From Streptomyces sp. Tue6028 (GTDB lineage Bacteria > Actinomycetota > Actinomycetes > Streptomycetales > Streptomycetaceae), in contig NZ_MLCE01000016.1 of the NCBI RefSeq assembly GCF_002300165.1, forward strand, positions 31,232 to 95,231: 64,000 nt of DNA. Reading direction: 5' to 3'. The notes beneath the pieces were generated by a model. That model was not told the origin of the DNA. It worked only from the letters and a program-made list of their open reading frames with translations, and made no database searches. Below, piece after piece: positions 41,111 to 51,160 of this stretch. The position numbers were made by a program, and so were the translations under genes. Every line of letters starts with the position of its first letter. Position 1 is the first letter of the stretch.

Positions 41111-41478
41111 GCGACGGTCGACGGGGCGGAGCCCTGCGGGCCCCGACCGATCGGGCAGGGTCGTGGAGCGGGCCGCGGCGGTGCCCGCGGTCGTGGGGCA
41201 CCGGCAGGAGGGTGCCGACCGGCCCCGGCCGGGATCGCGGTCGGTGACGCCGGGAGCGGCCGTGGGCCGCGTCCTGCGGGCCGTACCGGGGTGAGACCGG
41301 CCAGGGGCACCGACGGCTGTCGGCCCGTCCGTGAGGGCGTGGGCAGGGCGCCTGCGAGGGCGCAGGGCCGACGGTGCCGCCGTCACCGACGATCGCGCCG
41401 TGGATGCCGAACGCCCCTGGACTGCCCCTCCGGGCTCCGTGGCTCCGTGGCTCCGGCGAGGCCCGCTCCCCGCCCCGG
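41111..41478. other. Intergenic region between convergent PfpI-like and HAD genes
   Basis: This 368-base, very GC-rich gap has no supported gene. One bulged hairpin (CCCGA-CCGA-TCGGG at 41142-41155 with outer CCCTG/CAGGG at 41132-41136 and 41156-41160) about 20 bases after the PfpI-like stop may end that transcript. Nothing else was recognised. Confidence 0.35.
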
Positions 41479-42144
41479 TCAGGCCGCCAGCCGCTGCGCT
41501 TCCTCGACGGCCTCGGCCAGGCTGTCCACCACGGGCACGCCGACCTCCTCCAGGCTGGCGCGACTGTGCGAGCCGCCGGTGTAGAGCACGGCCCCCGCGC
41601 CCACGCTCCGGGCGGCGAGCGCGTCGTCGGCCGCGTCGCCGATCACCACGACGCGGGACGGCTCCACACCCGAGAGCGCACCCACGTGCCGCACCATGTG
41701 CTCGGCCTTGCTGCCTCCGGACGGTCCGGTCCGCCCGTCGACCCGTATGAAGTGCGATTCGATCCCGAATCCCCGGACCAGCGGGACCAGTTCGTCGTGC
41801 ACGTACATGCTGAGGATCGACTGGCTGCGCCCCGCCGACCGCCACCCCGCGAGCAGCTCGGTCGCGCCCTCGGTGAGCCCGCACGCGACGCGGTGCTCCG
41901 CGTAGTACCGGTGGAAGGTCTCGTCCATGATCTGCCACTCGGCGTCCGTGGGCAGCCGGCCCATCAGCCGTTCGTAGAACTTCGGCACCGGTACGCAGTA
42001 CAGCGCTCGGTACCGCTCCAGCGTGATCGGCTCCAGCCCCAGCTCGGCGAAGGCCGCGTTCGTCGCGCCGATGATCGCCTCATTGTCGTGGAACAGCGTG
42101 CCGTTCCAGTCCCAGACGATGTGCGCAGCTCCGTGCATCCCCAT
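41479..42144 (-). CDS. HAD superfamily hydrolase
   Basis: A 221-residue haloacid-dehalogenase-fold phosphatase. Motif I is VWDWNGTLFHD (Trp in place of the usual second-position Phe/Leu, Asn where many have Asp), with a cap domain at about 20-95. Motif II lies near SILSMYVHD, a lysine in GGSKAEHM and motif III/IV in VVVIGDAADDALAARSVGAG. It resembles phosphoglycolate phosphatase-like HAD-IA enzymes, but the substrate is unknown. ATG 42144 follows a TACGTT hexamer by 6 bases, so it may be leaderless; ATG 42138 is an alternative. Confidence 0.88.
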   Translation of the reverse strand: MGMHGAAHIVWDWNGTLFHDNEAIIGATNAAFAELGLEPITLERYRALYCVPVPKFYERLMGRLPTDAEWQIMDETFHRYYAEHRVACGLTEGATELLAGWRSAGRSQSILSMYVHDELVPLVRGFGIESHFIRVDGRTGPSGGSKAEHMVRHVGALSGVEPSRVVVIGDAADDALAARSVGAGAVLYTGGSHSRASLEEVGVPVVDSLAEAVEEAQRLAA

Positions 42145-42214
42145 ACCAAGAACGTACCTGCCGCCACTGACATCGCGCCCCCGACTTACGCGAGGGCCGT
42201 ACCGCGGGCGGGCG

Positions 42215-42730
42215 TCAGTCGCCCTGCCCCACCAGGTTGGGGATCTCCTGCGTGGCGAACCACAGCAGCTCGTGGTCCTCGGCTCCGTCCACGACGAACT
42301 GGGCGTCGTCGTCCCCCATGTCCGCCGCGCCGAGCGCCTGGGCCGCCGCGGCGACGTCCGCCTCCGCGTCGTCCGCGTCGACGTGCACGGCCGCCGCCTT
42401 GGCCAGCGTCACGGCCTGGGAGACCCGCACCTCGCCGAGCGCCGCGGGATCGAGCCCCCGGTCGGGGTCGGCGACGGCGGCCCGGTCCGGCACGTCCACC
42501 GCGACGACGACCCGCCGCCGTACGGCACCCGGGTCGACGGCGAGCAGCCGCAGCGAGGCCAGCGCGGCACGGCTCAGCGCCGCGTACTCCAGCTCCTCGA
42601 TGTCCTCGGACAGGTACCACTCGCGCAGCGCGGGCGTCACGGCGTACGCGACGAACGGTCCCGCCGCCAGCTCCCCCGTCTTGTACGCCTCGGCGAGACC
42701 GGAGAGGGTCAGGGGGACGTAGACGCGCAT
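42215..42730 (-). CDS. Conserved actinobacterial protein of unknown function (DUF6912-like)
   Basis: A 171-residue acidic, Ala-rich protein starting MRVYVPLTLSGLAEAYKTGEL, with AYAVTPALREWYLSEDIEELEYAALSRAALASLRLL and a C-terminal EDHELLWFATQEIPNLV. It matches a small family widespread in actinobacteria with no known activity. It has no signal peptide, membrane segment or metal motif. ATG 42730 is at the conserved family start; the open frame continues upstream but its composition changes there. It is followed 70 bases upstream of the HAD gene in the same direction and is divergent from the Rv3235-like gene. Confidence 0.82.
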   Translation of the reverse strand: MRVYVPLTLSGLAEAYKTGELAAGPFVAYAVTPALREWYLSEDIEELEYAALSRAALASLRLLAVDPGAVRRRVVVAVDVPDRAAVADPDRGLDPAALGEVRVSQAVTLAKAAAVHVDADDAEADVAAAAQALGAADMGDDDAQFVVDGAEDHELLWFATQEIPNLVGQGD

Positions 42731-43064
42731 GGCTGCCACTTTCGTCGTCGGACTGCGAGGAGGGCGGTCCTCCGGAGAGGGAGGTGGACGCCTCCCGGGA
42801 GGGCCTTCAGGATACGTGCGGGCGTCCCCTTTCGAGTCCCCGGAGGCACCCTCCACGACGTCCACCCCGGGCCCAGGATTCACCCGGCACTCCCCCGTGC
42901 CGACAGGGCCGACGTCCACCGGACACCCCTGATAGGTGAACCTCCCGGGCCGCCGCGACACGCGCACCGCTTCGTTGCGAAGGCCTTCCCCTGCCCCGTA
43001 CAAGATCCCCAAGACGCAAGTTACCGCTCGGTATCGACCGGGCCCCAGCGACCGGGGACGACGC
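42731..43064. other. Divergent intergenic region, DUF6912-like / Rv3235-like genes
   Basis: This 334-base gap contains a good rightward promoter (TTGCGA and TACAAG, see next entry). Its left half is GC-rich without recognisable elements for the leftward gene. No gene is seen in it. Confidence 0.45.
42975..43004 (+). promoter_or_regulatory. Vegetative-type promoter of the Rv3235-like gene
   Basis: TTGCGA (42975-42980) and TACAAG (42999-43004) are 18 bases apart. Transcription would begin near 43011, leaving a leader of about 54 bases. Confidence 0.55.
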
Positions 43065-43844
43065 ATGAACAAGGTGATGACCAGGACGAAGCGCCACCCG
43101 GGTACCCGCCCGCCGGGGCGCCAGGACACCCGCGGCCCGGGTGGCACGCCGCCCCGGGCGCCGGGCGCGCGCAGGACACCGGGCGGCAGCCCGCCACCAC
43201 CACCGCCGGGCACGGGCGGCGCCCTCCCGGCCCCGCCGGGCACGGGAAGCCCCCGTCCGACAGCGCCAAGCGCGTCTCCTCGTACCTCGGCGCCGGGCAC
43301 GTCCTCTCGCACATCGGAGACGGGCACGTCCCCACGTACGTCGGAGACGGGCACGTACGCCCGTTCCGCCCCGGCGGTCCACCCAGGGCCGCGTACGGCG
43401 CCCGCTCGCGGCCGTACGGCGACGGCGACGGCCGAGGGCGCCGCGGTGAGGGCACCGGGCTGCGACGCGCCCCTCGGCACGCCCGTCCGCGGCCCTGGAC
43501 GGACCGCCCCGCAGCCCCGGCCCACCGACCTCTTCGCGGAGCGCCTCGTGGCCGTGCTGAGCGGCCGGCGCCCCGTGCACTGCATGCTGCGCCACACCGT
43601 GGGCCGCGCCTACGACGAGTTGGCCTGGCTCGCCGAACGCGGCCCCCTGCGTACCCGCGGCACCCAGCCCGTCGTCCGGGACATCGGCTACTACGTGCCG
43701 CGTCGCGGCGCCATCGAGGCGTTCGCCCGGATCGGCGCCGGTGACCAGCTTCGCGCCATGGCCTTCCGCCTGGAACAGGGCCCCGACCTCCGCTGGCGCT
43801 GCACGGCGGTCGAACTGGGCGGCCCCCGCATGCCCCACGACTGA
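43065..43844 (+). CDS. Rv3235-family protein with proline/threonine-rich N-terminus
   Basis: A 259-residue protein. The C-terminal ~95 residues (DLFAERLVAVLSGRRPVHCMLRHTVGRAYDELAWLAERG..RWRCTAVELGG) match the Rv3235 family, a conserved actinobacterial domain of unknown function that is encoded near secA in mycobacteria as well as here. The N-terminal ~160 residues are disordered-looking, rich in Pro, Thr, Gly and Ser, and carry a 9-residue tandem repeat (SSRTSETGT, SPRTSETGT). ATG 43065 has GGGGAC upstream and follows a good promoter. It is convergent with secA across a shared terminator. No enzymatic motif is visible. Confidence 0.85.
   Translation: MNKVMTRTKRHPGTRPPGRQDTRGPGGTPPRAPGARRTPGGSPPPPPPGTGGALPAPPGTGSPRPTAPSASPRTSAPGTSSRTSETGTSPRTSETGTYARSAPAVHPGPRTAPARGRTATATAEGAAVRAPGCDAPLGTPVRGPGRTAPQPRPTDLFAERLVAVLSGRRPVHCMLRHTVGRAYDELAWLAERGPLRTRGTQPVVRDIGYYVPRRGAIEAFARIGAGDQLRAMAFRLEQGPDLRWRCTAVELGGPRMPHD
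43275..43355 (+). repeat. Three 27-bp in-frame tandem repeats in the Rv3235-like gene
   Basis: Units 43275-43301, 43302-43328 and 43329-43355 share the ending GGGCACG and similar middles; the last two are closest. The length is a multiple of three, so each unit adds nine residues to the disordered region. Confidence 0.75.
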
Positions 43845-43989
43845 GCCGCCGCACACCCGGGCGCCGCGAAGGTCCGCCTGGCACGGCGAAAGGCGGCGCC
43901 CCGGGCAACGCGACGGGGCGATGCCCCAGGGCACCGCGAAAGCCCGGTGTCCCAGGGCACCGTGAGAACCGGCGGCTCCGGGCAACGCC

Positions 43990-44021
43990 AAGGGCCGGGC
44001 ACCCCGAGGTGCCCGGCCCTT
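43990..44021. terminator. Bidirectional terminator between Rv3235-like gene and secA
   Basis: A perfect 14-bp stem (43990-44003 with 44008-44021) closes a CCGA tetraloop and ends in TTT, with AAA-like symmetry on the other strand. It sits 30 bases from the secA stop and fits convergent termination. Confidence 0.85.
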
Positions 44022-44050
44022 TCACGCACTGGCGGCGCGCGCGGCGAACG

Positions 44051-46858
44051 TCACTTCCTGCGGCGACGCGCACCCTTCTGCTGCTTGCGGCGCTCCGCGC
44101 GCGTGAGGCCGTCGGCCTCTGAGCGCACGGGCTCGTCGTCGTGGGTGAAGTCGCCCTCGACGATGCCTCCCTCGCCGTCCACGGTCGGCGCGGAGAAGTG
44201 CAGGCGGTCCCGTCGCTGCGGGGCGTCGAGGCCCTTGGCGCGGATCTCCGGACGCGCACCGGCGGGGACGACGTCCTCCTTGGCGAGGGACGGCGCGGTG
44301 TCCTCGACCGGGACCTCCTCGACCTGCTGCTCGACCTGGACCTCCAGGTTGAACAGGTAGCCGACGGACTCCTCCTTGATGCCGTCCATCATGGCGCTGA
44401 ACATGTCGAAGCCCTCGCGCTGGTACTCGACCAGCGGGTCCTTCTGCGCCATGGCGCGCAGGCCGATGCCCTCCTGGAGGTAGTCCATCTCGTAGAGGTG
44501 CTCACGCCACTTGCGGTCCAGGACCGACAGCACGACCCGGCGCTCCAGCTCACGCATGATCTCGGAGCCGAGCTGGCCCTCACGGGACTCGTACTGCTCG
44601 TGGATGTCGTCCTTGATGGACTCCGAGATGAACTCGGCGGTCAGACCGGCGCGGTCACCGGCCGCCTCCTCCAGCTCGTCGATGGTGACCTTCACCGGGT
44701 AGAGCTGCTTGAAGGCGCCCCACAGCCGGTCCAGGTCCCACTCCTCGGCGAAGCCCTCGGCGGTCTCGGCCGCGATGTACGCGTCGATCGTGTCGTCCAT
44801 GAAGTGCTGGATCTGCTCGTGCAGGTCCTCGCCCTCCAGGACGCGGCGGCGCTCGCCGTAGATGACCTCGCGCTGGCGGTTGAGGACCTCGTCGTACTTC
44901 AGGACGTTCTTGCGGGTCTCGAAGTTCTGCTGCTCGACCTGCGACTGGGCCGACGCGATCGCGCGCGTGACCATCTTGTTCTCGATCGGCACGTCGTCGG
45001 GGACGTTGGCCATCGACATGACGCGCTCGACCATCTGCGCCTTGAAGAGCCGCATCAGGTCGTCGCCGAGCGACAGGTAGAAGCGGGACTCGCCCGGGTC
45101 GCCCTGACGCCCGCTACGACCGCGCAGCTGGTTGTCGATACGGCGCGACTCGTGCCGCTCGGTGCCGAGGACGTAGAGCCCGCCGAGGTCCTTGACCTCC
45201 TGGAACTCGGCCCGCACGGCCTTCTCGGCCCGCTCCAGGGCGTCCGGAAGCGCGGCGGCCCACTCCTCGATGTGCTCCTCCGGGTCGAGGCCGCGCTGGC
45301 GCAGCTCCGCCTCGGCGAGGTCGTCGGGGTTGCCGCCGAGCTTGATGTCGGTACCACGACCGGCCATATTCGTGGCCACGGTCACGGCGCCCTTGCGGCC
45401 GGCCTGGGCGACGATCGTCGCCTCCCGGTCGTGCTGCTTGGCGTTCAGCACCTCGTGCTGGATGCCGCGCTTGCTCAGCTGCTGCGAGAGGTACTCGGAC
45501 TTCTCGACGGACGTCGTGCCGACGAGGATCGGCTGGCCCTTCTCGTGCTTCTCGGCGATGTCGTCGACCACCGCGTCGAACTTGGCGACCTCGGTGCGGT
45601 AGATCAGGTCGGACTGGTCCTTGCGGACCATCGGCTTGTTGGTCGGGATCGGGACGACGCCGAGCTTGTAGATCTGGTGGAACTCGGCGGCCTCGGTCAT
45701 CGCCGTACCGGTCATGCCGGAGAGCTTGCCGTAGAGGCGGAAGAAGTTCTGCAGGGTGATCGTGGCGAGCGTCTGGTTCTCGTCCTTGATGTCCACCCCT
45801 TCCTTCGCCTCGATCGCCTGGTGCATGCCCTCGTTGTAGCGACGGCCGGCGAGGATACGACCGGTGTGCTCGTCGACGATCATGACTTCGCCGTCGATGA
45901 CGACGTAGTCCTTGTCCTTCTTGAACAGTTCCTTGGCCTTGATGGCGTTGTTCAGGTAACCGACGAGCGGCGTGTTCACCGACTCGTAGAGGTTGTCGAT
46001 GCCCAGCCAGTCCTCGACCTTGGAGACGCCGGACTCGTGGATGGCGACGGTGCGCTTCTTCTCGTCGACCTCGTAGTCGCCGGTCTCCTCGATGCCCTTG
46101 AGGGGGTTGCCGGCCTCGCCCTTCTTGAGGCGGATGACCAGCTTGGCGAAGTCGCCGTACCACTTGGTGGCCTGGTCGGCCGGGCCGGAGATGATCAGCG
46201 GCGTACGGGCCTCGTCGACGAGGATGGAGTCGACCTCGTCGACCACCGCGAAGTTGTGTCCGCGCTGCACCAGTTCGTCCTGCGACCACGCCATGTTGTC
46301 GCGGAGGTAGTCGAAGCCGAACTCGTTGTTCGTGCCGTAGGTGATGTCGCACGCGTACTGCTCGCGGCGCTGGGCCGGCGTCATGTTGGCGAGGATGCAA
46401 CCGACGGACAGGCCCAGGAACTTGTGGACGCGACCCATCATCTCGGAGTCGCGCTCGGCCAGGTAGTCGTTGACCGTGATCAGGTGGACGCCTTCTCCGG
46501 AGAGGGCGTTCAGATACGTGGGCAGCGTGCCGACGAGCGTCTTGCCCTCACCGGTCTTCATCTCGGCGACGTAGCCGAGGTGGAGCGCGGCGCCGCCCAT
46601 CAGCTGCACGTCGTAGTGACGCTGGCCCAGGACGCGCTTGGCCGCCTCGCGGACGGTCGCGAACGCCTCGGGCAGCAGGTCGTCGAGGCTTTCGCCGTCG
46701 GCGTACCGCTGCTTGTACTCATCGGTGAGGGCCCGCAGCTCGGCGTCGGAGAGGTCGACGAAGTCCTCTTCGATGGAGTTGACCTGGTCCGCGATGCGGT
46801 GCAGCTTGCGCAGGATCTTGCCTTCGCCTGCACGCATGATCTTCGAGAGGACGGACAC
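44051..46858 (-). CDS. secA: Preprotein translocase subunit SecA
   Basis: A 935-residue ATPase that drives secretory proteins through SecYEG. Visible motifs are Walker [25 protein letters not shown]-type [21 protein letters not shown] and the second-lobe [29 protein letters not shown]. The preprotein cross-linking and helical scaffold regions follow. The C-terminus is Arg/Lys-rich ([17 protein letters not shown]) and lacks the four-ligand zinc motif of E. coli SecA. GTG 46858 has AAGGAG upstream and gives the conserved [14 protein letters not shown]. It is the housekeeping SecA by length; no second copy is in the window. Confidence 0.98.
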   Translation of the reverse strand: MSVLSKIMRAGEGKILRKLHRIADQVNSIEEDFVDLSDAELRALTDEYKQRYADGESLDDLLPEAFATVREAAKRVLGQRHYDVQLMGGAALHLGYVAEMKTGEGKTLVGTLPTYLNALSGEGVHLITVNDYLAERDSEMMGRVHKFLGLSVGCILANMTPAQRREQYACDITYGTNNEFGFDYLRDNMAWSQDELVQRGHNFAVVDEVDSILVDEARTPLIISGPADQATKWYGDFAKLVIRLKKGEAGNPLKGIEETGDYEVDEKKRTVAIHESGVSKVEDWLGIDNLYESVNTPLVGYLNNAIKAKELFKKDKDYVVIDGEVMIVDEHTGRILAGRRYNEGMHQAIEAKEGVDIKDENQTLATITLQNFFRLYGKLSGMTGTAMTEAAEFHQIYKLGVVPIPTNKPMVRKDQSDLIYRTEVAKFDAVVDDIAEKHEKGQPILVGTTSVEKSEYLSQQLSKRGIQHEVLNAKQHDREATIVAQAGRKGAVTVATNMAGRGTDIKLGGNPDDLAEAELRQRGLDPEEHIEEWAAALPDALERAEKAVRAEFQEVKDLGGLYVLGTERHESRRIDNQLRGRSGRQGDPGESRFYLSLGDDLMRLFKAQMVERVMSMANVPDDVPIENKMVTRAIASAQSQVEQQNFETRKNVLKYDEVLNRQREVIYGERRRVLEGEDLHEQIQHFMDDTIDAYIAAETAEGFAEEWDLDRLWGAFKQLYPVKVTIDELEEAAGDRAGLTAEFISESIKDDIHEQYESREGQLGSEIMRELERRVVLSVLDRKWREHLYEMDYLQEGIGLRAMAQKDPLVEYQREGFDMFSAMMDGIKEESVGYLFNLEVQVEQQVEEVPVEDTAPSLAKEDVVPAGARPEIRAKGLDAPQRRDRLHFSAPTVDGEGGIVEGDFTHDDEPVRSEADGLTRAERRKQQKGARRRRK

Positions 46859-47103
46859 GGGGGTTTGTCTCCTTGCCGGTCGGGCCTGGGACGGTCGGTT
46901 TCACTGACACTTACAAATCACAGCTTGAGCAACGGCCATCGTAAGCGAGGACCACACCGCGCCGGGAGGTCTGCCCGCGACAGCCACTAGGACAACGGAC
47001 GGGGGCTGCCGAAGGTGCCGTGTTCGCTCGTCGAAAAGTAACCGGACGCTCACTCACGGCAAAGGGATGGCGCCCCTCCGGCCTCCCCGAGCAGAATCGC
47101 CCG

Positions 47104-47688
47104 ATGGACCCCGTCACCCTGACCACCGACCGTCTCGTGCTGCGCGTCGTGGGCCCGCACGACACCGACGCCGTGTACGAGGCCGCCCAGGATTCGGACA
47201 TCCAGCGCTGGACCACCATCCCGTCGCCGTATCTGCGCGAGCACGCGGCGGGTTTCACCGACCAGATGGTGCCGGACGGCTGGGCGGACGGCTCCATGTT
47301 CACCTTCGGTGTCTTCCTCCCCTCCGGCGAGCTGGTGGGCATGCTCGGCATCACGATGCGTTCCCTCGGCGTCGGCGAGGTCGGTTTCTGGGCGACGAAG
47401 GAGCACCGCGGCCGCGGCTACATCTCCGAAGCCACCGTCGCCGCCTCGCGCTGGGCCTTCACGGATCTGTCCGTCGACCGCGTCGAATGGCGCGCCGAGG
47501 TCGGCAACGCCGGCTCCCGCGCCGTCGCCGAGCGCGCCGGCTTCGTCATCGAGGGCACCCTCCGCTCCGCCATCAACAACAAGGGCGTACGGCGCGACTG
47601 CTGGGTCGGCTCGTTGCTCCCCTCGGACCTGGGCCTGCCCTCGACGGCTCCGTACCTGCCGGCCCCCGACCGGCGGTCGGGGGGCTGA
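47104..47688 (+). CDS. GNAT-family N-acetyltransferase (RimJ/RimL-like)
   Basis: A 194-residue acetyl-CoA-dependent acetyltransferase. LTTDRLVLRVVGPHDTDAVYEAAQDSDIQRWTTIPSPY is the typical lead of the ribosomal-protein/aminoglycoside-type GNAT group, GFWATKEHRGRGYISEA is the acetyl-CoA loop (Q/RxxGxG/A), and VEWRAEVGNAGSRAVAERAGFVIEGTLR follows. ATG 47104 is chosen because the fold starts there; a CAGAAT hexamer 6 bases before suggests a leaderless transcript. It is divergent from secA. The acetylated target is unknown. Confidence 0.88.
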   Translation: MDPVTLTTDRLVLRVVGPHDTDAVYEAAQDSDIQRWTTIPSPYLREHAAGFTDQMVPDGWADGSMFTFGVFLPSGELVGMLGITMRSLGVGEVGFWATKEHRGRGYISEATVAASRWAFTDLSVDRVEWRAEVGNAGSRAVAERAGFVIEGTLRSAINNKGVRRDCWVGSLLPSDLGLPSTAPYLPAPDRRSGG

Positions 47689-47780
47689 GGGTCGGCGGAG
47701 GCCCGGCGCCCCTCGGCCTCCTCGGCCCGAGGTGAGCCGGCTCGGGGCCCACTGTCAGTGGCACCGCCTACCGTGTGGGC

Positions 47781-49004
47781 ATGACGAGCCTCCCGCGTCC
47801 CCTCGCAGAACTCTCCGCCGACGAAGCCCGCCGCATCGCCCTGCGGGCCCAAGGCTTCCTGGGAGCGCCGGACCGCAGGTCCGGCGTCCGCGGAGTGTTG
47901 CGGCACCTGGGCGCGGTCCAACTCGACACCATCTCCGTGCTCGCCCGCTCCCACGAGCTCGTGCCGTACGCCCGTCTCGGCGCCGTGGGCCGCAAGACGG
48001 TCGACTCGGCCTACTGGACGGGTACGCACGCCTTCGAGTACTGGTCGCACGCCGCCTGCATCCTCCCCGTCGAGGAGTGGCCCCACTTCGCGTTCCGCCG
48101 CCGCGCCTACCGCTCCCGCCCGCACTGGAACCACGACCTGCCGGACGGCACGTACGACCAGGTGATCAAGCAGCTCCGGGCGGAAGGCCCGCTCACCGCC
48201 ACGGATCTGGGCGGCGCGAAGAAGACCAGCGAGTGGTGGGACTGGTCGGGCACCAAGGTCGCCGTCGAGCGCGCGCTGATGTACGGCGAGGTGGTGTGCA
48301 CGGAGCGACGCGGCTGGAAGCGGGTGTACGACCTCGCGGAGCGCGCCATCCCGGACGAGCTGCTGCACGACGAGCTGGACGACGCGGAGTGCCTGCGCCG
48401 CCTCGTCCGTCTCGCGGGCCAGTCCCTCGGCGTCGGCACGCGCGCGGACATCGCCGACTACCACCGCCTCAAGGGCGAGCAGGTCGACGCGGTGATCGCG
48501 GACTCGGGCCTGGTCCCGGTGAAGGTGGAGGGCTGGGGCAAGCCGGTGCAGGGCAGGAGCGGCGCGAGCCAGGCCGGCCGGGCGGCGGCGGACGCGTGGG
48601 CGGACCCGGCGGCCCTGGAGGCGGCCCCGCGCGGCCGCCACCGCACCACACTCCTGTCGCCGTTCGACTCGCTCATCTGGGAGCGGGCGCGCACCGAGCG
48701 GATCTTCGGCTTCACCCACCGCCTGGAGGCGTACACGCCCAAGCCGAAGCGGGTGTACGGCTATTTCGCGATGCCGGTTCTCGCCGGCGGCCGTCTGGTC
48801 GGCCGTGTGGACCCCGCCCGGGAGGGCCGCACTCTGGTCGCCAAGCAGGTCGGCCTCGACGGCCCCAAGGCCGTCCCCGCGGTGGCCCAGGCCCTGGTGG
48901 AGGCGGCGAGCTGGGTCGACTGCACGGACGTACGGGTGGAACGGGTGGACTCTCCGGAGCTTCGCGAGCCGCTCACCCTGGAGCTGGCGCGCGCCCTGGG
49001 ATGA
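47781..49004 (+). CDS. YcaQ/AlkX-type DNA glycosylase (winged-helix, HTH_42 family)
   Basis: A 407-residue protein of the winged-helix HTH_42/YcaQ family, DNA glycosylases that unhook interstrand cross-links and remove bulky N-alkyl adducts. The catalytic motif appears as Gln-Leu-Asp in GVLRHLGAVQLDTISVLARSHELV (the AlkX/YcaQ form, as opposed to Gln-X-Gln of AlkZ). Conserved ATVDSAYWTG-like HAFEYWSHAACILPVEEW and LLSPFDSLIWERART follow. ATG 47781 is 6 bases after TACCGT, so it may be leaderless; GTG 47775 is an in-frame alternative. It is transcribed like the GNAT gene but separated by 92 bases. Confidence 0.82.
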   Translation: MTSLPRPLAELSADEARRIALRAQGFLGAPDRRSGVRGVLRHLGAVQLDTISVLARSHELVPYARLGAVGRKTVDSAYWTGTHAFEYWSHAACILPVEEWPHFAFRRRAYRSRPHWNHDLPDGTYDQVIKQLRAEGPLTATDLGGAKKTSEWWDWSGTKVAVERALMYGEVVCTERRGWKRVYDLAERAIPDELLHDELDDAECLRRLVRLAGQSLGVGTRADIADYHRLKGEQVDAVIADSGLVPVKVEGWGKPVQGRSGASQAGRAAADAWADPAALEAAPRGRHRTTLLSPFDSLIWERARTERIFGFTHRLEAYTPKPKRVYGYFAMPVLAGGRLVGRVDPAREGRTLVAKQVGLDGPKAVPAVAQALVEAASWVDCTDVRVERVDSPELREPLTLELARALG

Positions 49005-49072
49005 CAGAGGGTCGCCCGGCGTGATCACGGCGGGCCCTGGCAGACGCCGGCGGCTCCGCCGGGGCCGGTCAG

Positions 49073-49120
49073 GCGGTCAGGCCGTCACGCCCTCACGCGG
49101 TCAGGCCGTCACGCCCTCAC
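49073..49120. repeat. Two perfect 24-bp tandem repeats
   Basis: Units 49073-49096 and 49097-49120 are identical and begin GCGGTCAG, the same core as the 7-bp array that starts next to them. They lie in the gap between convergent genes. Confidence 0.9.
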
Positions 49121-49948
<828 letters not shown>

Positions 49949-50093
49949 CGTTCCTCCCCCTGAAGGCCGTGGCCTGTGTTCCTGTGCCATCGCCAACCCA
50001 AGGCAACGGCCCACCGGTTGGGCCGGTGCGGCCATGATTCCATGCCCGGACGACAGTGCGGTGACAGAGCGGTGCTCCAAGTGGTCGCACACC

Positions 50094-50130
50094 GGTGCCC
50101 CTGGGGGCGCACACGCGCTCCAGGGGCACC
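50094..50130 (-). terminator. Terminator of the ribosome hibernation factor gene
   Basis: An 11-bp perfect stem (50094-50104 with 50120-50130) contains a further GCGC/GCGC pairing around ACAC. It begins 22 bases after the hpf stop codon. Confidence 0.85.
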
Positions 50131-50152
50131 TGCTCAGCTGTCACCGGGAGGG

Positions 50153-50845
50153 TCAGCCGCCGAGCGCACCGCCCGGCGCGTCCGCTCCGGCCTGCGTGAC
50201 CATGGGGTCCGTGCTGAGGTGGATGACGCCGTAGTCGTACGCGTGCCGTCGGTAGACGACACTGGGCTCCTTCGTCTCGGAGTCGACGAAGAGGTAGAAG
50301 TCGTGCCCGACCAGCTCCATCTCGTAGAGCGCCTGGTCGAGCGTCATCGGGGCGGCCACGTGGGTCTTCTCGCGGACGACGAGGGGGCCTTCGCCCATGA
50401 CCTCGAGCGAGCCGATCTTCTTGGTCGGCACACTGTCCGGTTCCTCCTCGCGGACGACGCTCCCGTTCCCGTTCAGCGTCGCGGCGCCGGGGACGTGGTC
50501 GGCGACCTCCGCTGCCGAGATCCTGCCGTTGCCCCGGCGGGTGTAGCGCTTGTCGTGCTGCTTGCGCAGCCGTGCCTCGAGTTTGTCCGCCGCCAGATCG
50601 AGTGCTGCATACGGGTCGCTCGCCGCTGCCTCCGCCCGGATCACCGGACCGCGGGAGCGGAGGGTGATCTCCACTCGGTCGCAACGGTCGGCCTGTCGGG
50701 GGTTGGGCTCCTTGGACACCTCGACGTCGAGGCTGATCACCTTGCCATCGAGCTTCTGGATCTTCTCCAGCTTCAGCTTCTCGGCCACGTGCTTGCGGAA
50801 CCGCTCGGGCACCTCGGTCTTGCGGCCCTTGACGACGATGTCCAC
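50153..50845 (-). CDS. hpf: Ribosome hibernation-promoting factor, long form
   Basis: A 230-residue long-type HPF that pairs 70S ribosomes into inactive 100S dimers in stationary phase or stress. The N-terminal RaiA-like domain (1-~105) has VDIVVKGRKTEVPERFRKHVAEKLKLEKI and DPYAALDLAADKLEARLRKQHDKRYTRRG. The C-terminal dimerisation domain (about 170-220) has MTLDQALYEMELVGHDFYLFVDSETKEPSVVYRRHAYDYGVIHL. GTG 50845 has GGAG 6 bases upstream and matches the family start; the reading frame is open further upstream without coding character. It lies between comF and the LuxR-type regulator, both in the same direction. Confidence 0.95.
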   Translation of the reverse strand: MDIVVKGRKTEVPERFRKHVAEKLKLEKIQKLDGKVISLDVEVSKEPNPRQADRCDRVEITLRSRGPVIRAEAAASDPYAALDLAADKLEARLRKQHDKRYTRRGNGRISAAEVADHVPGAATLNGNGSVVREEEPDSVPTKKIGSLEVMGEGPLVVREKTHVAAPMTLDQALYEMELVGHDFYLFVDSETKEPSVVYRRHAYDYGVIHLSTDPMVTQAGADAPGGALGG

Positions 50846-51160
50846 GCAGAACTCCGTTCCCGGATAGCTCCGCTCCACTGGCGGAGCATCTCCCTTTTGC
50901 ACCCGGCTCCGGTGTCTCCCGGAACCTCGGACTCGGTGACTTTCACCTCCTCCTCCCCCATGGGCAAGATCTCCACCCCACCGATGCGGGTGATTGCCGG
51001 AAACCCGCAGCACGGCATTCGGATTAGCGAGGTCCGGCCTGCGCCATTGCCTCACAACCGAACATATCTCGCCCGGACGGATGTCGTCACCCTCTACTGC
51101 GGCGTACCTCCGTTCAGGTGAATTGACCGTCTCATTACCTGCAACGATGCAAGTTCTCTG
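50846..51160. other. Upstream region of hpf (comF-hpf gap)
   Basis: The 315-base gap contains an ECF-type promoter candidate at its comF side (51143-51168) and a purine-rich run with the small inverted repeat GGTGA-CTT-TCACC (50935-50947) about 90 bases before hpf. If the promoter is used, the leader is nearly 300 bases, long enough for control. No convincing gene is seen, though a short frame follows the purine run. Confidence 0.45.

Noticed and set aside
44141..46990. A 949-codon open frame antisense to secA
   Set aside because: It is a mirror of the secA codon pattern, rich in Leu/Val/Asp/Glu repeats. SecA itself is certain.
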